64,000 nt of DNA, taken from Streptomyces sp. NBC_01478 (GTDB lineage Bacteria > Actinomycetota > Actinomycetes > Streptomycetales > Streptomycetaceae). Numbering within the stretch: the first letter of the stretch is position 1; the number at the start of each line of letters is the position of its first letter. The position numbers and the translations under genes are program-made. The notes below the pieces were generated by a model. It was given only the letters and a program-made list of their open reading frames with translations, was not told the origin of the DNA and ran no database searches. The stretch spans positions 310,001 to 374,000 of the forward strand of contig NZ_CP109444.1 in the NCBI RefSeq assembly GCF_036227225.1, given 5' to 3'. Shown here piece by piece: positions 53,548 to 63,634 of this stretch.

Positions 53548-55097
53548 CCGTGAAACAGACTCTGTACGAGTGGTTCGCCGCCTCCGGCGCGGAGTTTCCC
53601 GACCATGTGGCCCTTGAAATCGGAAGAGACCGCCTGACCTACCAAGAGCTCCAGGACGCGGCCGAGTGCATAGCGGCGCGGCTGCTCACCGCAGCCGACG
53701 GGGTGCCGCAGCGAGTCGGGCTGCTGGCCGAGCGCAGCGTCCTTGCCTACGCCGGCTATCTCGCGGTGCAACTCCTGGGCGCCACGGTCGTCCCGCTCAA
53801 TCCGGCGTTCCCGGCTGCTCGAAACGCCGCGATCGTGACCGCCGGCGGCCTCGACCTCGTCCTTGCGGAGACAACCGGCCGAGAAACCACGGCCCTTACC
53901 TTGCCGGCCCCGGTCGTGGCCCTCACGCATCCGCCGACGACGGCGGAGGGGAACGACATTCCCGCTCCCCGGCCGACCGGGCCCGAGAGCATCGCGTATG
54001 TGCTTTTCACCTCCGGCTCGACGGGCACGCCCAAGGGCGTGCCCATCCGGCACAGCAATGTCTCCGCGTATCTCTCACACGTCATACCGCGGTACGAGTT
54101 GGGGCCCGGGAGCCGGGTGTCCCAGACCTTCGACCTCACTTTCGACCTGTCCGTATTCGACATGTTCGCCGCCTGGGGCAGTGGCGCCACCTTGGTCGTA
54201 CCCACGCGACGTGACCTGATGGCGCCGGTTCGGTGGGCAGCGGAAGCGGAGCTCACACACTGGTTCTCCGTGCCGTCCCTGGTGTCTTTCGCACGCCGGA
54301 TGCGGGCACTGAAGCCGGGGTCCCTGCCTGCCTTGCGTTGGAGTCTGTTCTGCGGTGAACCCCTGACGTTGCAGCAAGCTGAGGCGTGGGCCGCGGCTGC
54401 GCCGGAGAGCACTCTGGAAAATCTCTATGGGCCGACCGAACTGACCATCAGTTGCGCTGAGTTCCGGCTGCCCAGGGACGTCGCAGAGTGGCCCCGCCCG
54501 GCCAACGGCACGGTCCCCATCGGGGCACTGTACCCAGGACTTTCCTACCTGGTGCTCGATACGGAAGGGCTTCCCTCCGACGACGGCGAACTGCTTGTCC
54601 GCGGCCCTCAGCGGTTCCCCGGCTATCTGAACCCACAGAACAACTCGGACCGGTTCCTGCTGCACAACGGCGCCACCGGCACATCGGTCCCCCACTCCGG
54701 GGACTCCCCGATCACCACAGCCCACTGGTACCGCACAGGCGACCGAGTCGCCCGGCGGGACGGACAACTGATTCACCTGGGGCGAATGGACCAGCAGGTG
54801 AAGATTCGCGGCTACCGGGTCGAACTGGGTGAGATCGAGGCCCTGTTGCGCGAGCAGTCGGGCGTACGCGACGCGATCGTGATTGCGATCCCGGACGCTG
54901 TCGGCGACCTGTCCTTGGAAGCGATTTGCACAGGTCCGGATCCTCAGCCGGAACACATCCTGTCAGATCTGCGCTCCCGAATACCCGAGTACATGATCCC
55001 GCGGAGCGTGACCGTGTTTGACGAACTTCCCCTGAACATCAACGGAAAGATCGACCGACAGACCGTGGCCGCCATGATCGCCGGTCGGCGCGGATAG
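53544..55097 (+). CDS. Stand-alone amino-acid adenylation enzyme, paralogue of 23014-24543
   Basis: 517 residues: [65 protein letters not shown] and NINGKIDRQ are all present. Pocket code read as D-L-F-F-L-C-L-I-S-K, close to that of the paralogue (D-L-Y-F-V-C-I-L-A-K), so the two may load related residues onto different carriers. No fused carrier. ATGA overlap with the BtrH-like gene. As in vicenistatin, one of the pair could add a protecting residue to an aminoacyl-ACP. Confidence 0.88.
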   Translation: MTVKQTLYEWFAASGAEFPDHVALEIGRDRLTYQELQDAAECIAARLLTAADGVPQRVGLLAERSVLAYAGYLAVQLLGATVVPLNPAFPAARNAAIVTAGGLDLVLAETTGRETTALTLPAPVVALTHPPTTAEGNDIPAPRPTGPESIAYVLFTSGSTGTPKGVPIRHSNVSAYLSHVIPRYELGPGSRVSQTFDLTFDLSVFDMFAAWGSGATLVVPTRRDLMAPVRWAAEAELTHWFSVPSLVSFARRMRALKPGSLPALRWSLFCGEPLTLQQAEAWAAAAPESTLENLYGPTELTISCAEFRLPRDVAEWPRPANGTVPIGALYPGLSYLVLDTEGLPSDDGELLVRGPQRFPGYLNPQNNSDRFLLHNGATGTSVPHSGDSPITTAHWYRTGDRVARRDGQLIHLGRMDQQVKIRGYRVELGEIEALLREQSGVRDAIVIAIPDAVGDLSLEAICTGPDPQPEHILSDLRSRIPEYMIPRSVTVFDELPLNINGKIDRQTVAAMIAGRRG

Positions 55098-55122
55098 CCG
55101 CCGCACCGCCGAAAGGAGCGCG

Positions 55123-55617
55123 ATGAAGACCGAGGACTGCATACCAGGCGATCTGAGCGTCTCCGCCGAAGAGTACCGTCATGCAATCTCCCGACTGCCG
55201 ACCGGTGTCACTGTCATCACCACGATCGGACCTGTCGGATGCACTGCCAACGCGGTCATGTCCCTGTCCGTGGATCCGCCCAGTGTGCTTCTGTCCCTGA
55301 CCACCACGAGCCGAACCCTGGCTCACATTCGGTCAGAGGGGCGCTTCGCGGTGAACGTCCTGTCCTGGACAGATCGACGACTGGTAGCGCAGTTCGCCAC
55401 GGGTACCCAGGCGGAGCGGTTCGCGGGTGTGCCTTGGCATTGGGCAGGCGGCGTGCCCGTACTGACACAGGCTTCGGCCATTGTGGTCTGCACCGTGCGG
55501 GAAACAGTGTCGCTCCTGGACCACACACTGATCGCGGGCGCTGCGGAGTGGACCCAGGCCAACGACATACCAGCGACTGTCCTGTACGGGAACAAGCAGT
55601 ACGCCGTGGGCCCCTGA
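55123..55617 (+). CDS. Flavin reductase
   Basis: 164 residues of the FMN-binding split-barrel family: YRHAISRLPTGVTVITTIG, VGCTANAVMSLSVDPPSVLL and a C-terminal strand TVLYGNKQYAVG. It uses NAD(P)H to reduce free FMN or FAD for two-component monooxygenases. Candidate partners in the cluster are the Glu-less flavoprotein at 49506 and the LLM enzyme at 21961. AGGAGCG precedes the start. Confidence 0.9.
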   Translation: MKTEDCIPGDLSVSAEEYRHAISRLPTGVTVITTIGPVGCTANAVMSLSVDPPSVLLSLTTTSRTLAHIRSEGRFAVNVLSWTDRRLVAQFATGTQAERFAGVPWHWAGGVPVLTQASAIVVCTVRETVSLLDHTLIAGAAEWTQANDIPATVLYGNKQYAVGP

Positions 55618-55633
55618 GCCTGCCCCCAGGAGG

Positions 55634-55652
55634 CTGTGGAATTCAGCCACAG
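55634..55652 (+). terminator. Possible hairpin after the flavin reductase
   Basis: The arms CTGTGG (55634-55639) and CCACAG (55647-55652) pair around a seven-base loop, just past the flavin reductase stop. It is weak; read-through into the MFS gene is likely. The rest of the 219-bp gap (55618-55836) shows nothing else. Confidence 0.35.
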
Positions 55653-55836
55653 AGCAGCGCCGCCGGCTCCTCCGACGGCTGGAAGCCCTTGAAAGCATCG
55701 AGATCCAATGCAACGGTTGCGTCCCGTGGCCAGCCGACAGCCCGGGGACGAAAACGCCGAAGGTGGGGAATGGCGTGACGATCGCCAACATCGGTTTGTT
55801 GTTTCTCCGCGGGCCTTTGCAGTTCCGTGAAACCCC

Positions 55837-57192
55837 ATGACTCAGAAAGCAGGGCCACCCATGCCCATTCCCATGCCAAAATCGTTGAGCACGCTGCGGG
55901 ATCGCCCCTACCGACTCCTGTGGACCGCGCGCAGCATCTCAGCCGTGGGCAATGCCCTGATACCAGTGACAGTTGTCTTCGCCATCCTGCGCTCAGGTGG
56001 CAGCGCCATGAATGTCGGCACGGTACTGACCTGCCATGCGGTCGGCCAGGTGGCGATGCTGCCGGTGGGCGGAGTCTGGGCGGACCGGCTGTCACGCAAA
56101 GTGGTACTGATGGTGACCGACGCCATCCAGGCGGTCTGCTACGGCCTACTCGCCGTGATGATATTCCTGGATCAGGCGGCGGTTTGGCAGTTCGCCGTCA
56201 CCTACACGATCGCCGGCATGGCCATGGCCTTCTTCACCCCGGCATCCAGGGCCGTCGTACCCGAGCTCGTCGACGCTGAGCATCTGCAACCGGCGAACGC
56301 CCTGCTCGGCCTGACCGACAGCACCACCAAGGTGCTCGGCCCGGCCCTCGCCGCACTGCTGTTGGCGATCTCCAGTCCAGGCACCGCGCTCCTCGTCAAT
56401 TCCATCAGCTTCCTGCTGAGCTTCGCGCTGATCTCCCGAATGCACCTGCACAGGCAGGCGCAGCGGTCCGAGAAACAGCACTTCTTCGCAGACCTTCGCG
56501 ACGGCTGGTTGGCGGTGGCCCAGCGCCGCTGGTATCTGGCCAACCTGCTCTGCTGGGGCGTGTGGAACTTCGCGATAGCGTTCTTCTTCGTCCTGGGTCC
56601 GGTCGTGATGCAGCGTGGCCACGGCGGAGCCACCGCCTGGAGCGTGATCATGATCACCGGTGCGGTGGGCTCCATCGTCGGCGGGCTGGCCGCGCTGCAC
56701 TACCGGCCACGACGCCCATTGGTCACCGCGAACGCAGCCGCGGTGATCGGCATCCTCCCGCTGGCCCTGCTCGCTCCCCCCGCCCCGCTCCTCGTCATCG
56801 CTCTCGGCGTGGCCGTGGCCTTCACCATGACTTCGCTTGTCGGCGAGGTTTTGGCAACCACTCAGCAACAGCTCTTCCCCGAGGAGATTCAGGCCCGCGT
56901 CAGTTCGCTGGACTGGATGATTTCGTTGATCGCCATGCCCGCCGGCTACGCCGCCGCCGCTCCGGTCGCCCAGTTTCTCGGAATGCGCACGACCCTGCTG
57001 GCCGCCGCGGCCCTCATCGGCACACCTTGCCTGCTGCTGAACCTGCTGCCGGGCGTGCGCTCGGTCCAGCGCTTCCCCGACGGCACCATCGGCATCGTCG
57101 GCGAGCGGGATACCGCTGCGCCCCGCCCCGAAGTCACATCGGTTCCCTCTCTGGCAGTCCCGACCGAGACACCCGGTTCACAGGGCCGGTGA
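55837..57192 (+). CDS. MFS exporter
   Basis: 451 residues, about 12 membrane segments. The conserved loop motif GGVWADRLSRKVVLM (G-x-x-x-D-R-x-x-R-R form) lies between helices 2 and 3, and FFTPASRAVVPELV between helices 4 and 5 is typical of the macrolide/drug-exporter group (MefA-like). It probably exports the cluster product and gives self-resistance. An ATG 24 bp downstream (55861) is an alternative start; neither has a strong ribosome site. Confidence 0.88.
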   Translation: MTQKAGPPMPIPMPKSLSTLRDRPYRLLWTARSISAVGNALIPVTVVFAILRSGGSAMNVGTVLTCHAVGQVAMLPVGGVWADRLSRKVVLMVTDAIQAVCYGLLAVMIFLDQAAVWQFAVTYTIAGMAMAFFTPASRAVVPELVDAEHLQPANALLGLTDSTTKVLGPALAALLLAISSPGTALLVNSISFLLSFALISRMHLHRQAQRSEKQHFFADLRDGWLAVAQRRWYLANLLCWGVWNFAIAFFFVLGPVVMQRGHGGATAWSVIMITGAVGSIVGGLAALHYRPRRPLVTANAAAVIGILPLALLAPPAPLLVIALGVAVAFTMTSLVGEVLATTQQQLFPEEIQARVSSLDWMISLIAMPAGYAAAAPVAQFLGMRTTLLAAAALIGTPCLLLNLLPGVRSVQRFPDGTIGIVGERDTAAPRPEVTSVPSLAVPTETPGSQGR

Positions 57193-57475
57193 ACCGCCCC
57201 GTCGCCACTCGATCCCGATGTCTCGGAACCCACCGTCGTTCCCGGATTCACAGGTATCGCAATTCACCCGAGACGCTGTCGAAGTGTCCTGATGCACCTG
57301 CCATTCGGGCACGCCATGCGTCCGCAATGCGGCACCTATATGGGGCTCGACTGGAAGTCGATCACCATGCAATGGTTGCTGGGCACACGCAGGCGAATCG
57401 GAGCTGATGACGCACGCCGGGCGCGCAGTCGGCGACCCCGGCGGCAGCCCCGGCTTACGGGGGTTGCTGACGGCT
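57193..57475 (+). promoter_or_regulatory. Leader region of the SARP regulator gene
   Basis: 283 bp without a gene. It should hold the promoter of the regulator, but I can identify no clear boxes. Frames here continue from the regulator frame (from 57407) without codon bias or family similarity, so they are treated as non-coding. Confidence 0.4.
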
Positions 57476-60400
57476 ATGCGCTACACACTACTCGGACCGG
57501 TCGGAATGGATTTCGAGGACATGCCGCTGGCGGTGAAGCGTCCGCGGTGCCGGGCAGTCTTGGCCTATCTACTGCTGCACGCCAACCACGTGGTCTCCAC
57601 GCGGCAGTTGATCGACGCGCTGTGGGGCGGCTCGGAGCCGCAGACGGCCCGCTCGCAGATCCAGGCCGACATCTCGGTGCTGCGCCGCGTGTGCCGCGAT
57701 GCCGGAGCCAAGATCCCGGTCGAGAGCCGGGCCCCCGGCTATTCGATCGCCGTCGACGACGGCGAGCTCGACCTGGACGTCTTCCGCAGCAGAATGGCCC
57801 GGGCCCGCCAGGAGGCCGCGCGCGGCGACAGCCGCTCGGCGGTGGGCCTGATCCGCAAAGCGCTCGCGCTGTGGCAGGGCATGCCGCTGGCCGACATCGC
57901 GGTCAGCTACGCCGAGTCCGCGCAGACCCAGCTGACCAGCCTGCGCCTGACCGCCTATGAGGATCTGGCCGACCTGGAGATCAGCGAAGGGCACCACGGC
58001 GCGCTCATCGACGACCTGATGCCGCTGGTCGCGGCACACCCCCTCCACGAGAACCTGCGGGTGAAGCTGATGCTCGCGCTGTACCGCTCAGGCCGTCAGA
58101 CCGCGGCGCTGGAGCAGGCGCGCGAGTTGCGCTCGCTGCTGGCCGAGCAGCAAGGGCTCACCCCGGGCCGCGGGTTCACCGAGATGGAACAGGCGATCCT
58201 GCACGCCGATCCCTCGCTGGACGCCATGGCGCCGAACCCGCCGGCCGAGACGCCGCACACGAAATCCGAGCACGAATCGGCCCCCGAACCCGACGCTTCC
58301 ATGGACAGCGCGCTCCCCGATGCACCGGCCATGCCCTCGGCACTGCCGGTGCCCATGCAACTGCCGTCGACGCCGCATCTGGTAGGTCGGCAGGACCTGC
58401 TCGACCAGCTCGACGACTTCCTGGCCGGGAGCCTGTCCGACGAACGGTTCCTGGGCACGGTCGCAGTGGTCGGCCCCGCCGGCGTCGGCAAGACAACGCT
58501 GGCCGTGCACTGGGGCCGTACGATGGCCGACCGCTTCCCCGACGGCCAGCTCTACATCAACCTGCACGGCCACGACACGCAGCGCGCGATGACCCCGGCG
58601 CGGACGATCGCCCGCGCGCTGCGCTCTCTGGGGCTGCCCCGGGACGCCATACCGGCCGAGACGGACGAGCTCATCGACCTGTACCGTTCGACGGTCGCCG
58701 GCAAACGCCTGCTGGTGCTGCTCGACAACGCCCGGTCGGTCGACCAGGTCCGCCCGCTGCTGACCACCGGGGCGGGCTCGGCGACCCTGATCACCAGCCG
58801 GTTCCGGCTGACCGGCCTGGTCGTGCGCGACGGGGCGCGCCAGGTGTCGGTCGGGCCGATGTCGCCGCAGGAGGCCGAGCATCTGCTGGAGCGCATGCTC
58901 GGCGCCGAGCGCCTGCGCACCGAGCCGGGCGCGACCCACAGCCTGGCCGAGGCGTGCGGACGAATACCGCTGGCGCTGAGCATCGCGGCGGCCAACATCG
59001 CCAACCATCCACTGGCATCGATCACCGACCACATCAGGGACTTACTCGACGGCAACCGTCTGGCCGTGCTCCAGACTCCCGGCGACAGCGACAGCACGAT
59101 GCAGACCGTCCTCGGACAGTCCTACGACGCTCTGGACCCTGACACCCGCCACATGTTCCGCTGCCTCGGACTCTCCCCAGGACCGGACTTCACGGTCGCG
59201 GCGGCCGCGGTACTGGCCGGCCTGAGCCAGGTCGAAGCCGGCCGGCTGGTGGACCGCCTGCTGGACGCCCACCTGATCGGTGAATCGGCGCCGGACCGCT
59301 TCGCCCTCCACGACCTGACCCGCCTGTATGCGCGAGCGCGCGCCGAAGCCGAGGACTCCGGGCCCGACCGCGAGACGGCACGCGACCGTCTGACCAACTG
59401 GTACCTGGAACGCACCCTTGCGGCGCAAGCGCTGGCTTTCCCCGGGTACGCCCGTCTGTCCGGCGCGGAGCACTCCCCCGGCGCGGACTTCGACACCGCG
59501 GGCGAGGCGCTGGCCTGGTTCGACACCGAGATCCCGAATCTGATCGCGGCCCTGCACGACGACCCGCTCGGCACCCACACCTGGCGGATCGCCGACGGAC
59601 TTCGCCCCTACTTCGCCACCCGGATGAACGTCGGCGACTGGATCGACGCCGCCAACGCCGCCATCATCGCCGCCGAGCGCCTGGGCAACGCCGAAGCCCG
59701 GTTCAGCGGGTGGTACAGCCTCGCGCACGCGAACATGAGCGTGAGCGACTACCCGAAGGCGATGGGAAGCTTCAAGACGGCCCTGTCGATTGCGCGCGCC
59801 GTCGACCACCGCCACGGCATCGCCGGCTGCGAGAACTTCATCGCGCAGATCCTGATCTTCACCGGGCACCTCGACGAGGCGGCCCGCCGCCTGGAGTCGG
59901 TGATGCCCGCGGCACCGTCGGCTCCCAGCACGTCCAGCACGGTGGTCACCCTCTCCCGGCTCGGCGAGGTGTACTTCGAACAGGGCCGCCTGGCCGACTC
60001 GCTGCGCGTCCGGTGCCAGGCACTGGAACTGGCCACAAAGGCCGGCGCACGAAATCAGGAACCGTACGCCCTGGTCAATCTGGCCATCGTGAAGCACGCC
60101 CTGGGAGACTTGGAGGAAGCCGACACGCTGTACACCCAAGCCCTGATCATCCTCGGGGAGTTCGGCGACACCGATCTGGAGTCGGCGGCCCAGAGCGAGC
60201 TGGCCACGGTCCATCTGGACGCCGGACGGCTGGAGGCGGCGCGCGAGTGCGCGGAGAACGCGCGGCGCCTGGCGCAGGGTCTCAAGGCGCCTCGTTGGGG
60301 CTGGCTTGCACGCAGCGTCCTGGCGACGATCAACCGGGATCCGGAAGAACACCTGTCGGCGGTCCTCCTGGCGGACGAGTCGGGAAACCCGGGCTGGCAC

Positions 60401-60832
60401 AGCCGGGCCCTGGGGGCGACCGCGGCCACGGCCGAGGCCCTGGGGCGGCCCGACGCCGCGCGCGACTACGCCTACCAGGCACTGCAACTGGCGGTGACCC
60501 ACGGCTACCGCATGTCCGAGGCCGACAGCCTGCTCGTCCTGGCCCGGACGCAGACACCGGGCAGCCCCGAAGCCCACGACTTCGCGCTCCGCGCGCTGGC
60601 CATCCATCGGCAGACCGGACGCCGCCTGGGCGAGCAACAGGCGCGAGCGCTGCTGGAGGAGTGGGGAACAGCCGAGCCGACCGCCCGAGTAACCCGCCTG
60701 ATCCCGAATCCCGCCTGGCAGACACCTCCCCCCAGCTGCATCGGGGTTCCGCAGCGGTGGGCCGCCGACCGGCGGCCGACCAAAGCGATCCCTCCCTCCT
60801 TAGAGATCGGGCCCGCAGCCATGGACCAATGA
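57476..60832 (+). CDS. SARP/AfsR-type transcriptional regulator
   Basis: 1,118 residues. An OmpR-like winged-helix SARP domain (~1-90: YTLLGPVGMDF, RCRAVLAYLLLHANHVVSTR, TARSQIQADISVLRR) is followed by the BTAD domain (~95-245), a P-loop NB-ARC ATPase (~300-600: VGPAGVGKTTLAVHWG, VLLDNARSVDQ) and TPR repeats. The start at 57476 opens the SARP domain. Codon 523 (59042-59044) is TTA, so translation may depend on the bldA tRNA and be tied to development. It is the only pathway-type regulator beside the cluster and is the best candidate activator of both operons through the inverted duplication at 44.7-45.1 kb. Confidence 0.92.
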   Translation: MRYTLLGPVGMDFEDMPLAVKRPRCRAVLAYLLLHANHVVSTRQLIDALWGGSEPQTARSQIQADISVLRRVCRDAGAKIPVESRAPGYSIAVDDGELDLDVFRSRMARARQEAARGDSRSAVGLIRKALALWQGMPLADIAVSYAESAQTQLTSLRLTAYEDLADLEISEGHHGALIDDLMPLVAAHPLHENLRVKLMLALYRSGRQTAALEQARELRSLLAEQQGLTPGRGFTEMEQAILHADPSLDAMAPNPPAETPHTKSEHESAPEPDASMDSALPDAPAMPSALPVPMQLPSTPHLVGRQDLLDQLDDFLAGSLSDERFLGTVAVVGPAGVGKTTLAVHWGRTMADRFPDGQLYINLHGHDTQRAMTPARTIARALRSLGLPRDAIPAETDELIDLYRSTVAGKRLLVLLDNARSVDQVRPLLTTGAGSATLITSRFRLTGLVVRDGARQVSVGPMSPQEAEHLLERMLGAERLRTEPGATHSLAEACGRIPLALSIAAANIANHPLASITDHIRDLLDGNRLAVLQTPGDSDSTMQTVLGQSYDALDPDTRHMFRCLGLSPGPDFTVAAAAVLAGLSQVEAGRLVDRLLDAHLIGESAPDRFALHDLTRLYARARAEAEDSGPDRETARDRLTNWYLERTLAAQALAFPGYARLSGAEHSPGADFDTAGEALAWFDTEIPNLIAALHDDPLGTHTWRIADGLRPYFATRMNVGDWIDAANAAIIAAERLGNAEARFSGWYSLAHANMSVSDYPKAMGSFKTALSIARAVDHRHGIAGCENFIAQILIFTGHLDEAARRLESVMPAAPSAPSTSSTVVTLSRLGEVYFEQGRLADSLRVRCQALELATKAGARNQEPYALVNLAIVKHALGDLEEADTLYTQALIILGEFGDTDLESAAQSELATVHLDAGRLEAARECAENARRLAQGLKAPRWGWLARSVLATINRDPEEHLSAVLLADESGNPGWHSRALGATAATAEALGRPDAARDYAYQALQLAVTHGYRMSEADSLLVLARTQTPGSPEAHDFALRALAIHRQTGRRLGEQQARALLEEWGTAEPTARVTRLIPNPAWQTPPPSCIGVPQRWAADRRPTKAIPPSLEIGPAAMDQ

Positions 60833-61290
60833 TCGCCGCCCCGACCGGCGTGGGCCGCGCCACGTGATCTGGTCACGCCCAGCTCTGAGCCAGACCTGGG
60901 TGAACTCCTTCGACACATAGTGCGCCCAGGGGTTGTGGCGAGAATGCGCCGACATCCGCACGCTGTCGTGCTCTTGGGCGGATCCGCGAACGCGGGGCGC
61001 CAGGCGCGGACGGCCCCTGGTCACCCGGGCCGCCGCCTGGCGTTCCCGGCTTGCGACGTCCCCGGACGAAGACCGCGGCCGTGACGGCGCGGCGCGACCC
61101 GTCGCGCGGACGGCGGGCCCGGGCGGCGCCGCAACCTCCCTGCCCACCCAGGTCACAGCCACCCGGCCGTGTGCCCAGCCCGCCCGGTCAACTCGGCCGG
61201 ATCGAGCCGGTGTCGGGTCACAACCCTGCGCGACCGGCACGTGTCTGACCTGTCAGGAGCAACGAACTCCTAAGACCATAAGGGGGAAAT
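60833..61290. other. Non-coding region before the SapA-like gene
   Basis: About 460 bp with no family match on either strand; long arginine-rich frames are GC artefacts. It marks the likely right edge of the cluster and carries the promoter of the next gene. Confidence 0.4.
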
Positions 61291-61740
61291 ATGAGGCTCA
61301 ATCATTCTATTCTCGCCTGTACCGCGATGGCGGCCCTGGCAGTCGGCGCGACGACCGTTGCGGCCGGCCCCGCCTCCGCAGCACCGAACACCACCGCGCA
61401 GAAGGTCTGCGGAAGCAGCTACAAAACCGTCAACTCCGCGCCCGTCGGCACGCAGGGCACCGTCTACCTGACCTACAACGCCTCCAACGGCAAGAACTGC
61501 GTCGCGACCATCCGCACCAACCCTGGCACCGCGCACGACATGGGCGCGTGGATCTACGTCCCCGACACCGGCGAGTACGCCCAGGACGAGGGCGCGTACA
61601 CGTCGTACGCCGGACCGACCTATGTCCAGGGCAAGGCCCACTGCGTCGACTGGGGCGGCCACATCGACAACGTGTACGTCTACGTGACGGGCTCCAACTG
61701 CGCCGCGCTGAAGGAGCACCGGGTCACCACGGTTCGCTGA
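61291..61740 (+). CDS. Secreted spore-associated protein A-like protein
   Basis: 149 residues. A Sec signal peptide (LNHSILACTAMAALAVGATT) ends near AGPASA, leaving a ~119-residue mature domain with four Cys (KVCGS, KNCVA, AHCVD, SNCAA), enough for two disulfides. The mature part resembles spore-associated protein A of Streptomyces, a secreted protein of unknown activity. A strong ribosome site (AAGGGGGAAAT) precedes the ATG and a terminator follows closely. Confidence 0.8.
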   Translation: MRLNHSILACTAMAALAVGATTVAAGPASAAPNTTAQKVCGSSYKTVNSAPVGTQGTVYLTYNASNGKNCVATIRTNPGTAHDMGAWIYVPDTGEYAQDEGAYTSYAGPTYVQGKAHCVDWGGHIDNVYVYVTGSNCAALKEHRVTTVR

Positions 61741-61758
61741 CCCGCGGAGCACTGCCGC

Positions 61759-61798
61759 GGTCCGGCCCCCTCCCGCCGGCCCGGGGGCGGGCCGGACC
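61759..61798 (+). terminator. Terminator after the SapA-like gene
   Basis: The arms GGTCCGGCCC (61759-61768) and GGGCCGGACC (61789-61798) form a perfect 10-bp GC-rich stem 18 bases after the stop codon, followed by CCTTC rather than a U-tract. Confidence 0.75.
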
Positions 61799-62222
61799 CC
61801 TTCACCGACCCCGATGCCCCTCGTCCCCGCGCCGGCGCGGGCAGCCCCCGGCCGCAAGCGGCGGAACCATGCCCCTGACGCGGGGCTCCCGCACCCCGCC
61901 GCTCCGCCTCCGCGACCTGCGCGACACTCAGCCCGCCCCCGGCGCCCGACCGCCACCCGGGCCACCTTCTCGACACTCCCCATCACGGGCCGTCCTCCCG
62001 TGCCCACTCCAGACCGAGCGCGGCCATCTGCGCGCGGCGCCCAGGGCCCAACCTCCCAGCCCGGTGCCAACCGATGTGCCGGACACGGGGCAACTCTCCC
62101 CGGGGGATGGGTCGGAGGGGGAAGAAGCGGTCCGCCGGGCGGCTGACGGTGCGGGGTGCGCAGGTGATCATGCCGTTGGATGCCGCCTCTGCCCGATGGA
62201 TCCTGCGTCGGTGCCGGATGCG
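61799..62222. other. Region without a recognised gene
   Basis: About 420 bp, Pro/Arg-rich in every frame and without family motifs. It separates the SapA-like unit from the decayed STM4015 remnant; the 5' part of STM4015 should lie here but is not recognisable. Confidence 0.4.
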
Positions 62223-62679
62223 CGGCATCGGCGCCAGTGACCCGCCCGCCCTGGAGCACCTCGACCTGTGGATCGGCACGCCGGACTACGGCGGTGACAG
62301 CGAGGCCGCCGACCTGGAGCCGATCCTGTCCGGTGCCCGGCTGCCGCGCCTTCGCCATCTGGCCCTGCGCAACAGCGAGATGCAGGACGCGGTGGCCGCC
62401 GCGATCGCCGCCGCCCCGGTGGTGGAGCGCCTCGAGGTGCTGGACCTGTCAATGGGCGTGCTGACCGACGAGGGCGCCGCTGCGCTGCTGAGCGGGCAGC
62501 CGCTGACGCATCTCAAGAAGCTGGATCTGCACCACAACCACCTCAGCGAGACCGTCGCGGAGCGGATACGGCAGACACCAGTGCCGGCAGGCGTGGACGT
62601 CGACCTGGACCGTGACGACGCCGAGTAGGACACGGAGGACGACGACACGGTCTGGTGCTACGTCGCCGTTGGAGAGTGA
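62223..62679 (+). pseudogene. STM4015-like leucine-rich-repeat protein, 3' remnant
   Basis: The frame reads GASDPPALEHLDLWIG, SGARLPRLRHLALRNSEMQD, LEVLDLSMGVLTDEGAAALL and LTHLKKLDLHHNHLSE, the C-terminal repeats of STM4015-family proteins. The N-terminal half is missing. An in-frame TAG at 62626-62628 is followed by DTEDDDTVWCYVAVGE and TGA, where the natural C-terminus would lie, so a nonsense mutation adds to the truncation. The TGA overlaps the next gene's GTG. Confidence 0.65.
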
Positions 62680-63625
62680 CCGCGTCCGCGGCGGCCGGGC
62701 CGATCGTCACCGCGTCGCCCGCCCGTGCCGGCCCCCTGTTCGCGGTGGTCCGCAACCCCGAGAACCGCAGGGTGTCCCTCTTCGCGGACGCCGTGCGCGC
62801 GGCCGGGCTGCCCGCACCCCGCGTCATCGCCTGGGCGGACGTCCTGAGCTCGCGGGGAGCGGACTTCGCCGCCGACGAGGTCGTCCGGGTCGACTCCCCC
62901 GGCGAGAACCCGTCGGTCGACCGGCTGCTGCGGGGTGCCTCGGACCCCACCCGGGTGGAGGGCTCGGCCCGCTGGCACACGCGGTTCACCGCCGCGCTGC
63001 GCACGCTGCGCGGCGGCATCCCCCTCGCCGACCCGGACGAGTTGGCGGTGCTGTTCGACAATCGGGCGTGTCACGCCGTACTGGACGCGGCCGGTGTGCC
63101 CGTCCCGGACTCCCCCACGTCGGGTCCGCACGACGCGCGCGTGCACGGCTGGGACGACGTACGGGCGTTGATGCGCGAGCACAGGATGCCCCGGCTGTTC
63201 GTCGAGCCCGCCCACGGGCCGTCGGCGTCGGGTGTCCTCGTCGTCGACACAGCCGGCGGCGGCCGGGGCAGGCTCACCACATCCGTCGAGACCGGTCCGG
63301 ACGACGCCCTCCACAACTCCCTGCGCGTGCGTCACGTCACGACGAGCGGGAGGTCGCACGCATCGTGGACGCGCCGGCGCCGGACCCCCTGCATCTCGAA
63401 CGCTGAGTGCCGAGGGCCTCCCAGGCGGGCCGTGCCGCGGATCTCCCGGTGGTCGTCGTGGCCGGCCGGGCCACCCACGCGGTGGTGCGCACCAGTCGCG
63501 GGCCGCTGACCAACCTGCATCTGGGAGGCAGCCGCGGGGCCTCGACGGCGTCCGACGGGCCGTCACCGCCGCGGGCGCCCGGTGGTCCGACGTCCTGGAT
63601 GTGTGCGAGCGCGCCGCGTCCTGCT
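62676..63625 (+). pseudogene. STM4014-like protein, frameshifted
   Basis: The GTG at 62676 overlaps the previous stop as in intact STM4014 operons. The first ~220 residues (FAVVRNPENRRVSLFADAVR, VLFDNRACHAVLDAAGVPVP, FVEPAHGPSASGVLV) follow the ATP-grasp-like STM4014 family. From about 63340 the homology changes frame (DEREVARIVDAPAPDPLHLE), then again near 63440 (VVVAGRATHAVVRTSRGPLT), and it ends near 63610 in a third frame (VTAAGARWSDVLDVCERAAS). It is not functional as written. Confidence 0.65.
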
Positions 63626-63634
63626 TCCCGCACA

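Noticed and set aside
57407..57475. 23-codon extension at the N-terminus of the SARP regulator
   Set aside because: The SARP domain begins at RYTLLGPVG; residues before it have no counterpart in the family and weak codon bias.
21150..60832. Siderophore NRPS cluster
   Set aside because: There is no IucA/IucC, salicylate or dihydroxybenzoate gene, ornithine N-hydroxylase or iron-transport gene among the biosynthetic genes.
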